Shown here piece by piece: positions 58,011 to 64,000 of a DNA stretch of 64,000 nt (within the stretch, counting starts at the first letter, position 1; each line of letters starts with the position of its first letter). The DNA is from CAVUCH01 sp963739995. GTDB taxonomy: Bacteria > Acidobacteriota > Vicinamibacteria > Vicinamibacterales > JAENWD01. The translations under genes and the position numbers were made by a program. Location: positions 1 through 64,000 of the forward strand of contig CAVUCH010000018.1 in NCBI GenBank assembly GCA_963739995.1, written 5' to 3'. The notes beneath the pieces were generated by a model, which saw only the letters and a list, made by a program, of their open reading frames with translations, made no database searches and was not told the origin of the DNA.

Positions 58011-58871
58011 GTGATCGTCCCGAGAACCTCCCGCGCTGCCATCATGCAGAAGCTCCGCGCGAAGGTCGAGCGCCGAGTGCCGGTGTTCATCGCGAGCGCG
58101 GGCAGCGGCCTCGTGGCCCAGCTGCTCGAGCGCGCAGGTGTCGATTGCGTGAACACGTTCTCGGGTGCGCGGCTGCGCGCCAACGGAATGGGCACGATGT
58201 CGATGCTCTGGCCGATTCTCGATTCCAACGCGCAGACCCTGAACTATACCGAGCAGGACATCCTGCCGGCGATGAAAGGCGACGCGTTCGTCTGCGCGTG
58301 TCTGAATGCGAACGATCCGCTCAAGGACATGCGCAGCGTGCTCGAGCGGCTGAAGGCGATGGGCGTCCCCTCGGCATCGAATATCGGGCCCTCGATCTCG
58401 TACGTGGACAAGGACAGCAACCTGTTCCGCGTGCTCTCGAGTGCCGGGATCACGCTGCAGCACGAGATCGACATGCTGAGGCTGGCGCGCGAGCTCGAGA
58501 TGGTGTCGATCGGCCTGGCGTTCGACGAGGAGGACAGCCTTCGCCTCGTCGGCGAGGCACAGCCCGACGTCTTCTGCTTCCACGCCGGCACCACCAGGGG
58601 CGGCCTCAAGGGCTACGACTCGGGCGAGACAATCGAGCAGACAGCCGAGCGAACGGAGGCCGTGAACAGGAAGCTGTACGGACTCAAGCCGGACCTGATC
58701 GTCGTGGCGCACGGCGCAGCAATGGAGACTCCTGAGGACGCGCAGTTCATGCTCGATCACACCACCTGCCACGGCTTCTGGACCGGATCGTCCACCGAGC
58801 GCCTGCCCATCGAGCGGGCCGTGTCGGAGGAGGCCCGGAAGTTCGCGGCCCTGCGGTTTTCCAGCAGCTAG
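58011..58871 (+). CDS. Phosphoenolpyruvate hydrolase family TIM-barrel protein (Tm-1 C-terminal-like)
   Basis: 286 residues from GTG 58011 with GGAG upstream. Landmarks: PVFIASAGSGLVAQLLERAG, GVPSASNIGPSISYVDKDSN, DVFCFHAGTTRGGLKGYDSG, LDHTTCHGFWTGSSTERLPI. This matches the TIM-barrel half of the plant Tm-1 protein (PF09370). In bacteria it is usually next to a UPF0261 gene, as here, six bases upstream. The family is linked to PEP-mutase/hydrolase-like folds; the in vivo reaction is unclear. Confidence 0.88.
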   Translation: MIVPRTSRAAIMQKLRAKVERRVPVFIASAGSGLVAQLLERAGVDCVNTFSGARLRANGMGTMSMLWPILDSNAQTLNYTEQDILPAMKGDAFVCACLNANDPLKDMRSVLERLKAMGVPSASNIGPSISYVDKDSNLFRVLSSAGITLQHEIDMLRLARELEMVSIGLAFDEEDSLRLVGEAQPDVFCFHAGTTRGGLKGYDSGETIEQTAERTEAVNRKLYGLKPDLIVVAHGAAMETPEDAQFMLDHTTCHGFWTGSSTERLPIERAVSEEARKFAALRFSSS

Positions 58872-58877
58872 GTCGCT

Positions 58878-60110
58878 ATGGCCAAGGTCATCGCCGTTCT
58901 CGCGACGCTCGACACCAAGGGCCAGGAAGCCGAGTTCCTGCGGAAGCAGCTGAAGGCGCTCGGCAGCCGGGCGCTGGTGGTGGACATGGGGGTGCTCGGC
59001 GCGCCGGCCGCACGCGCCGACGTCACACGTGCGGAGGTCGCACGCGCCGGCGGTGCAACCCTGACGGCGCTCCGGCGCGACCCCACGCGCGAGGCGTCCC
59101 AGCCGGTGATGGCCGCCGGCGCCACGAAGCTGCTGCTCCAGCGCCTTGCCACGGGCCGGCTCCATGGGGTGATGGGCCTCGGGGGGCTGCAGGGCACCGC
59201 GACCGGCACGATGGTGATGCGCGCGCTGCCCTACGGGCTGCCGAAGGTGATGGTCTCGACCGTCGCCTCCGGCGACACCTCGCCGTACGTCGGCATCTCG
59301 GACATCACGATGATGTTCTCGGTGGGCGACATCCTCGGCCTGAATGCCTTCATGCGCAAGGTGCTCGCGAACGCTGCCGGTGCGGCGCACGGCATGGCGC
59401 AGGTGAAGGTCGAGCTCGTGAGGAAGCGACGGAAGGGGGACAAGCCGCTCGTCGGCATCTCGAACCTGGGTGTGCTTACGCAGGGCACGCTGCACGCCCA
59501 GGCGCTCCTTGCAGCGCGCGGGTATGAAGCCCTCGTGTTCCACGCGGTCGGCACCGGCGGGCGCGCGATGGAGCTCATGATGCGCCAGGGCATCATCGGC
59601 GCGGTCTTCGACTACGCCATGGGCGAGATCAGCGACGAGATCTTCCACGGTCTGCGCGCGGGTGGCGCCGGAGCGGCTCACGGTGGCGGGCACGCTGGGA
59701 CTCCCGCAGGTGCTGGTGCCGGGCGGCGCCGAGCACCTGGGCATCCTGGTGTCGACGCCGCACGTGCTGCCGCCACGCTGGAAGACCCACAAACACGTGT
59801 GGCACAACGAGGTCGTGCTCGCCCCGCGGCTGAACCCCGCGAGCTGCGCCAGGTCGCGCGGGAGGCTGGCAGGCGCCTGCAAACCACACGCGGCAACGCG
59901 GTGCTGATGCTGCCCCTGCTCGGCACGGGCCGCTATGCGATGCCCGGCGGGCCGCTCAACGACCCGGAAGGCGACGCGATCTTCTTCGCCGAGCTGAAGG
60001 CCCACATGCCGCCCGGCATCGAGGTCGTTGAGCGCGCGGCCCACGCCGAGGATCCCGGCTTCGTGGCCGAGGCCGTCGATCGGCTCATCGCCCTGATAGA
60101 ACGCCGGTGA
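58878..60110 (+). CDS. UPF0261 / Tm-1-like ATP-binding domain protein, with a compensated frameshift pair
   Basis: The open frame encodes 410 residues, but about 59663-59838 is out of phase. The reading ends in EIFHGLRAG and resumes at ELRQVAREAGRRLQT, while the other frame between reads LTVAGTLGLPQVLVPGGAEH and LGILVSTPHVLPPRWKTHKH, which is real UPF0261 text. So one extra base near 59663 and one missing near 59838 cancel out. N-terminal parts (VLATLDTKGQEAEFLRKQLK; GLGGLQGTATGTMVMRALPY; TVASGDTSPYVG) are intact. Family structures bind ATP; the partner is the TIM-barrel gene upstream. The next gene overlaps by GTGA. Confidence 0.87.
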   Translation: MAKVIAVLATLDTKGQEAEFLRKQLKALGSRALVVDMGVLGAPAARADVTRAEVARAGGATLTALRRDPTREASQPVMAAGATKLLLQRLATGRLHGVMGLGGLQGTATGTMVMRALPYGLPKVMVSTVASGDTSPYVGISDITMMFSVGDILGLNAFMRKVLANAAGAAHGMAQVKVELVRKRRKGDKPLVGISNLGVLTQGTLHAQALLAARGYEALVFHAVGTGGRAMELMMRQGIIGAVFDYAMGEISDEIFHGLRAGGAGAAHGGGHAGTPAGAGAGRRRAPGHPGVDAARAAATLEDPQTRVAQRGRARPAAEPRELRQVAREAGRRLQTTRGNAVLMLPLLGTGRYAMPGGPLNDPEGDAIFFAELKAHMPPGIEVVERAAHAEDPGFVAEAVDRLIALIERR

Positions 60111-60868
60111 TCGCGGCGCTTCCGGAGTTCCGAAACGACCACGGCGAGCGCCTGGATGTCGCCTACGAGCCGACCGTGGTCAGTCCACCCCGCATCGGTC
60201 CACCCCGCGCCATCGTCGTGCTCGCACATGGCGTGACCGCCCACAAGGATCGGCCGTGGCTCGTCACCCTCGCCGGTGCGTTGTCGGGCGCCAGCCTCGC
60301 GTCGCTGCGCGTGTCGTTTGCCGGGAACGGCGCGTCGGAGGGCCGCTTCGAGGAGGCCGTCCCATCAAAAGAAGTGGAGGATCTCGGCTGCGTGCTCGAT
60401 GCGCTCGAACGGTGGGGTGTCGAGTCGATCGGCTATGCCGGGCACAGCATGGGCGCTGCCGTCGGCGTGCTGCGGGCCGCCTCGGATCCCCGCATCGCCT
60501 GCCTCGTCTCGCTCGCCGGCATGGTTCACGTGCACGCGTTCTTCCAGCGGCACTTCGCGCACCTGCCACCGGGCGCCCCGATGTTGGACAAGGCAGAGTG
60601 CCCGTGGTCGCCGGCTCTCACCGACGATGCGGCGCGGATTGGTTCGGTGACGGAACAGGCGGCCGCCATCCACGTGCCCTGGCTGCTCGTCCACGGGGAC
60701 GCCGACGAGCTCGTGCCGTATCAGGATGCGCTCGATGCGCGTGCGGCGGCAGGTGGGCGGCCCAACCTCGTCACGCTGCCCGGCGTCGACCACCGCTTCA
60801 CGGGTGCGATGCCCCAGGTCGTTGATGCCGTCGTTCCGTGGTTGCGCGAACGGCTGCAGATGGGGTGA
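60107..60868 (+). CDS. Alpha/beta hydrolase
   Basis: 253 residues, GTG start overlapping the UPF0261 stop (GTGA), so probably the third gene of that operon. Core: VVLAHGVTAHKDRPWLVTLA, oxyanion/strand LRVSFAGNGASEGRFEEA, nucleophile GYAGHSMGAAVGVL, aspartate in LLVHGDADELVPY, histidine in LPGVDHRFTG. A serine esterase or peptidase-like hydrolase of DUF-type; substrate unknown. Its link with the Tm-1-like pair is contextual only. Confidence 0.9.
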   Translation: MIAALPEFRNDHGERLDVAYEPTVVSPPRIGPPRAIVVLAHGVTAHKDRPWLVTLAGALSGASLASLRVSFAGNGASEGRFEEAVPSKEVEDLGCVLDALERWGVESIGYAGHSMGAAVGVLRAASDPRIACLVSLAGMVHVHAFFQRHFAHLPPGAPMLDKAECPWSPALTDDAARIGSVTEQAAAIHVPWLLVHGDADELVPYQDALDARAAAGGRPNLVTLPGVDHRFTGAMPQVVDAVVPWLRERLQMG

Positions 60869-60920
60869 ACGCCTCGATTGGATTGCCACCAGACGGACCG
60901 CGACAGCCAGCGACCTTCCC

Positions 60921-61067
60921 GGATCTCTCGAATTTCTGTGGAGCAGACTACGTCATCTCACGGCTGTTGTTTTTGGCGAGGTCACGAGATCGCGGAGAAC
61001 GGCAATGCGGGGCTCCCTGCCAGAAGGGGACGCGCATCGGCCCTCCTTGATCTCTTGAACTCCCTGT
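60921..61067. repeat. Pair of imperfect ~20-bp direct repeats
   Basis: GGATCTCTCGAATTTCTGTG at 60921-60940 and TGATCTCTTGAACTCCCTGTG-like text at 61048-61067, same direction, about 127 bases apart. They lie in the gap between the hydrolase and MBL genes, which otherwise shows no coding signal. Confidence 0.3.
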
Positions 61068-61112
61068 GAAGCATGCAGCGTGAACTTCACGTTGTCGTTG
61101 TCGAGCGCCTCG

Positions 61113-62069
61113 TCAGGCAGGGATCACCACGGTCTGGCCAATCTCCCGCAGCCCGAGACGATCGCGCTCCTCGCGGAGCGCGTGCTCGGTCCGCTCGATG
61201 GGCTCGGTGACGGGCTCGCGACTCAGCTGAAAGGACTGGTGGTGCACCGGCACGAACACACGCGCACCCGCGGCATCCGCCATGGCCACCGCCTGCTCCG
61301 GGGTGCAGTGGTTGCGAATCCAGGGATCGTAGGCACCGATCGGCATGACGGCCGCGTCGAACGGACCGAACCGGCGATGGCTTCTGAATGCGTCCGTGTG
61401 TGCCGTGTCTCCGCCGATCAGCAGCTTGCGCCCCTCGCGCTCGACGATGAAGCCGGTGTAGCCGCGGTGGATGTCCCGCCCGAAGCGCGCCCCCCAGTGC
61501 TTGACCTCGATGGAGCGGACCAGTGCTTCTCCGCGAGGGGTGACGAGCCTCGCGGATTCGTTCCAGCGAAGCTCCTGGACAGACGAGTACGTCCGTGAGG
61601 GAAGAAGATCCGACGTCCCCCACGCCATGACGGCGGCCGGATTTCCGCGGATGGCCCCAAGCGACGGTGTGTCGAGGTGGTCGAAGTGCGCATGCGAGAC
61701 GAGCACGAGATCGATCTCCGGCAGCTCGTCCGCGGTTAGCGCGCACTGCACCAACCGCAGCGGCCCGAAACTGCCAGGGCCCACGTCCACGCCGATGCGG
61801 GAAAACAACGTGGGGTCGGTGATGAGGCGCAGGCCGTAGAAGTTGACGAGGACCGTCGCGTGCCCGAGCCACGCGACCGTGACCGCATCGTCGTCCCATG
61901 TAGCCGGTGCGGGTTTGTGCGGGGCCGGGGGCACGTCCCGCCCCCACTCGGCGAGCCGGTCGCGGAGGAACCCGGCGCTCCAGGAGGACGACAGGCTGGT
62001 CCACGCTGCACCGGCGCCCGCCAACACACCAGCGCCCAGCAGCCCGCGTCGATTCACGAGTCTGGCCAT
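61113..62069 (-). CDS. MBL-fold metallo-hydrolase, NAPE-PLD/UlaG type
   Basis: 318 residues with an N-terminal export-like segment (NRRGLLGAGVLAGAGAAWTS). Zinc site HAHFDHLD in LVLVSHAHFDHLDTPSLGAI, then GGDTAHTDAF with the bridging aspartate and VPVHHQSF with a late histidine. AWLGHATVLVNFYGLRLITD at the start matches phospholipase-D-like and lactonase-like MBL proteins. It hydrolyses a phosphodiester or lactone; substrate unknown. Confidence 0.91.
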   Translation of the reverse strand: MARLVNRRGLLGAGVLAGAGAAWTSLSSSWSAGFLRDRLAEWGRDVPPAPHKPAPATWDDDAVTVAWLGHATVLVNFYGLRLITDPTLFSRIGVDVGPGSFGPLRLVQCALTADELPEIDLVLVSHAHFDHLDTPSLGAIRGNPAAVMAWGTSDLLPSRTYSSVQELRWNESARLVTPRGEALVRSIEVKHWGARFGRDIHRGYTGFIVEREGRKLLIGGDTAHTDAFRSHRRFGPFDAAVMPIGAYDPWIRNHCTPEQAVAMADAAGARVFVPVHHQSFQLSREPVTEPIERTEHALREERDRLGLREIGQTVVIPA

Positions 62070-62122
62070 CCTCTACAAAGACTCACGTCGCGACGGAAAG
62101 GTTCCAGGCTCCGCGCGTGGCC

Positions 62123-62530
62123 TCAGTGGGATCCCCCGTGTGCCGCCGCCCGCTGCCGCCGCGCCGTCACCTGAATTTCGATAGCCATGCGCGGATCGGC
62201 CAGTCCCGCGGCGATCATCGTGGCCGCCGGCCGCGTCTCGCCGAAGTGCGCCCGGAGAATCGGCCAGCACTTCGAAAACTCGCGGGCGTCGGGCACGATG
62301 TACATGACGCGGACGACATCGCCTAGTGAGGCCCCGGCCTGGTGCAGCGCCTCTGCGATGTTCCGGAAGCACTGTTCCGTCTGTGCGACGATACCTTCCG
62401 CAATCGTCATCGTGCGGTAGTCGAAGCCGGTGGTGCCGGAGACGAAAATCCAGTCGCCATCCACGACGGCGCGCGAGTATCCGATCTCGTGTTCAAACGA
62501 CGATCCGGAACTGATCAACCGACGCGTCAT
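62123..62530 (-). CDS. RidA family protein
   Basis: 135 residues from ATG 62530. YjgF/YER057c/UK114 fold: GYSRAVVDGDWIFVSGTTGF, AQTEQCFRNIAEALHQAGAS, DVVRVMYIVPDAREFSKCWP, and the end of the family signature RMAIEIQVTA. RidA deaminates reactive enamine/imine intermediates; this sequence belongs to the wider family, so activity is not certain. The ORF seems fused in frame to the GNAT gene upstream, but the true GNAT stop lies at 62574. Confidence 0.9.
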   Translation of the reverse strand: MTRRLISSGSSFEHEIGYSRAVVDGDWIFVSGTTGFDYRTMTIAEGIVAQTEQCFRNIAEALHQAGASLGDVVRVMYIVPDAREFSKCWPILRAHFGETRPAATMIAAGLADPRMAIEIQVTARRQRAAAHGGSH

Positions 62531-62573
62531 GAGCACTGCTCCGTCCCTGTCGCCGCCCCGCACCCCCGCGCCC

Positions 62574-63163
62574 TCATTCAATCGGCTCGTTGTCGTGCCA
62601 CTCGGGTAACCTGAAGGCGAGCGCGACTCCGCCGCGTTCGCATAACAGAGCACATCTGCCGGCTCACCCGGCGAGAGGTTCGGGAACTCGGCGTACCGCC
62701 GCCAGGTGCCCTCGCACACGAACCCGCACTTCTCGAGTACTCGGCGCGATGCCGCGTGCTGGGGGTGGCAGAATGCGTGAAGCCGCGGTAATCGGAGGCG
62801 CTCGACGAGATCCACCATCGCCCGCAAGGCTTCGGTGGCGAACCCCTGGCCCCAGGCGTCGCGCGCCAGCACGTACCCGGTAGCCGCGCGGTACGGCGTT
62901 TCGACGCTCAGGCCCGTGCCGCCGAGGAGCCGCTGATCGGTTCGTGCCACGATCAGATACGGACCTGCCGACCAGCGCTCCCACTCGGCGTCGCTGAACT
63001 GCAGGAAGGCGAGTGTGTCGTCGACAGAGAGATGGGTCGGCCATCCGAGGAATCTCGTCACCTCAGGGTCGCCAGCGTACCGTGCGTAGATGGCGTGGGC
63101 ATCATCCGGCCGCGGACGCCTCAGCACGAGCCGTGCGGTCTCGATCAGGTTCGGGGCATTCAC
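62574..63163 (-). CDS. GNAT family N-acetyltransferase (RimJ/RimL-like), one frameshift
   Basis: About 196 residues from GTG 63163. Features: LIETARLVLRRPRPDDAHAI, LIVARTDQRLLGGTGLSVET, the acetyl-CoA site AWGQGFATEALRAMVDLVER (Q/RxxGxG/A type), and LHAFCHPQHAASRRVLEKCG near the end. Near 62620 one base is missing; the repaired frame ends LAFRLPEWHDNEPIE-stop at 62574, a natural C-terminus before RidA. The uncorrected frame runs on into RidA. It probably acetylates a ribosomal-type or small-molecule amine. Confidence 0.85.
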
Positions 63164-63356
63164 GGTCTGCTCTCGATGACTCAGCAGCGCAGGGTCGTGA
63201 ACCGGCCAGTGAGCGCCCGCAACACGCTGGCTGCGATGCGAACGCCTCCCCCACTGCTGCGGTGGCGACGCCAGGATGGACGCGCATGGCCAGCACGCGG
63301 GCACTGTAGCGGGGCGATTGTGAGGAGTCAATCGCGGTTTCGTTGCTCTCGCTGTC

Positions 63357-63383
63357 GGCCGGAACTGAAGTTCCGGCCCCAAC
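63357..63383 (-). repeat. REP-like palindrome, copy 8 (reverse)
   Basis: GGCCGGAACTGAAGTTCCGG then CCCCAAC: perfect arms, reverse orientation, between the GNAT gene and the permease remnant. Confidence 0.8.
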
Positions 63384-63432
63384 AGTGCGACCACTCGACA
63401 CACTGGCGTTGCGGGTCCGCAGTGCGACAACA

Positions 63433-63460
63433 CGCCGGAAACTGAAGTCCCGGTTCCACA
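63433..63460 (-). repeat. REP-like palindrome, copy 9 (reverse)
   Basis: CGCCGGAAACTGAAGTCCCG then GTTCCACA. It is at the exact place where the permease-like text stops, about 70 bases from copy 8. Confidence 0.7.
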
Positions 63461-63466
63461 ATTGCG

Positions 63467-63756
63467 CCTGCGCTCTCGCCCGGAAAGTACCGAGCGGCGA
63501 GTGCGGCATTGACGATCAGGACCTTGGGCGTGTCGGGGGTATCGCCGTGGGTGAAAAGACGCCCGGCTTCGAGACGGATGCCCGGCGTCTCGAAATAACC
63601 GGGCGACGCCACGTGGAAGCGGGCGCTCGGGTCCTCCCGAGTGGGTCGGCCGACGATGTCGAAGCCCAGGTTTTCGTCGTAACCCGTCCGCGGCAGGTCG
63701 CTGCCCGCGCCCGCTGAGAGGACACCCGGGAGCGCGCGAACGTCCGTGGGGCTCAC
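63467..63756 (-). pseudogene. Internal fragment of an ADOP/MacB-type permease gene
   Basis: The minus-strand frame reads VRALPGVLSAGAGSDLPRTG, YDENLGFDIVGRPTREDPSA, SPGYFETPGIRLEAGRLFTH and APKVLIVNAALAARYFPGES-like text (VLIVNAALAARYFPGES). This is typical of the periplasmic MacB-like core of Acidobacteriota FtsX permeases. Similarity begins abruptly beside the pcm stop (GTGA overlap) and ends at the REP-like copy at 63460. Signal, membrane helices and both ends are absent, so it is a remnant. Confidence 0.6.
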
Positions 63757-64000
63757 GGCCGGACGAGCGGGACGAACCGCACGGGCATGCGCTCGTCCCT
63801 GGTCACGCCGTTGGGTCCCTTCGTGATCACGGTCATCTGCTGGACGCCGCGGCCGCCGACCGGCACCACCAGACGCCCGCCCACGCGCAGCTGATCGATG
63901 AGGGGCTGCGGAACCTGCTCGGGAGCGGCCGTCACGATGATCGCGTCGAAGGGCGCGTGCTCGGGCCAGCCGACGTACCCGTCGCCATGCTTCGCGTGCA
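63753..64000 (-). CDS. pcm: Protein-L-isoaspartate O-methyltransferase, C-terminal part (5' end outside window)
   Basis: The open frame enters at the window end and gives about 81 residues: GDGYVGWPEHAPFDAIIVTA, APEQVPQPLIDQLRVGGRLV and VPVGGRGVQQMTVITKG. These are the SAM-methyltransferase motifs post-I to III of Pcm (AIIVTAAPE and GGRLVVPVG are diagnostic). The enzyme methylates isoaspartyl residues to start their repair. Start and N-terminus lie beyond 64000. Confidence 0.85.
   Translation of the reverse strand, partial: HAKHGDGYVGWPEHAPFDAIIVTAAPEQVPQPLIDQLRVGGRLVVPVGGRGVQQMTVITKGPNGVTRDERMPVRFVPLVRP

Noticed and set aside
57513..60044. An 843-residue minus-strand frame opposite the cytochrome and Tm-1-like genes.
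   Set aside because: Arg/His-rich antisense shadow of three recognised genes; no start signal.

Overview
The window is high-GC bacterial chromosome with no rRNA, tRNA, CRISPR array or phage module that I can see. Gene content points to Acidobacteriota, probably a Vicinamibacteria-like soil lineage: several secreted CRTAC1/FG-GAP proteins, Tat-exported Gfo/Idh/MocA oxidoreductases, a remnant of an ADOP-type permease, DUF1080, PQQ-type propellers and many secreted glycosidases and peptidases. The taxonomic call is inference from gene families; no marker gene is present.

Layout. 1-8508: a translationally coupled operon of a TPR protein (5' end outside the window), three CRTAC1 proteins and a GH51 arabinofuranosidase. 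8695-14930: a D-aminoacylase-type amidohydrolase, a small membrane protein coupled to an M16 peptidase pair, and an NmrA-type oxidoreductase. 15340-21078 (minus): GH63-type glucosidase, GH13 amylase and an aquaporin stump, preceded by an exported protein. 21303-25601 (minus): gene scraps including a tyrosine-recombinase end, then a SnoaL-like protein, an eight-EF-hand protein and GH127. 25767-34641: S9 peptidase, FKBP lipoprotein, Uup-type ABC-F, M48 peptidase, BON protein, and a marR-doxX operon with a readable promoter and terminator. 34732-43476: GH95/GH29 fucosidase pair, msrB, DUF1080, aldose epimerase, Gfo/Idh/MocA. 44392-53889: disordered acidic protein, sialidase-like protein, two more Gfo/Idh/MocA proteins, an Ntn asparaginase, a tandem alpha/beta hydrolase and a ferritin-like protein. 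54020-60868: two coupled PQQ-type propellers plus a cytochrome c, then a Tm-1-like pair plus hydrolase. 61113-64000 (minus): MBL hydrolase, RidA, GNAT, a permease remnant and the C-terminus of pcm.

How the genes fit together. The recurring theme is periplasmic or extracellular breakdown of plant-type polysaccharide (arabinose, fucose and glucose side chains) and of peptides, with sugar-oxidoreductase-like and epimerase proteins exported alongside.

Between the genes lie three kinds of short repeat: at least nine copies of a REP-like palindrome (core CCGGNACTTCAGTNCCGG), several tandem arrays with a 7-base period and different unit sequences, and two copies of a 162-bp MITE-like inverted-repeat element. 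Many intergenic gaps also hold recognisable scraps of genes (alkB, aquaporin, integrase, ligD, permease).

At least eleven single-base frameshifts interrupt otherwise intact conserved genes, including a compensating pair and one that creates a false GNAT-RidA fusion. Most look like sequence errors, because adding or removing one base restores conserved motifs. Reads are needed to settle this.
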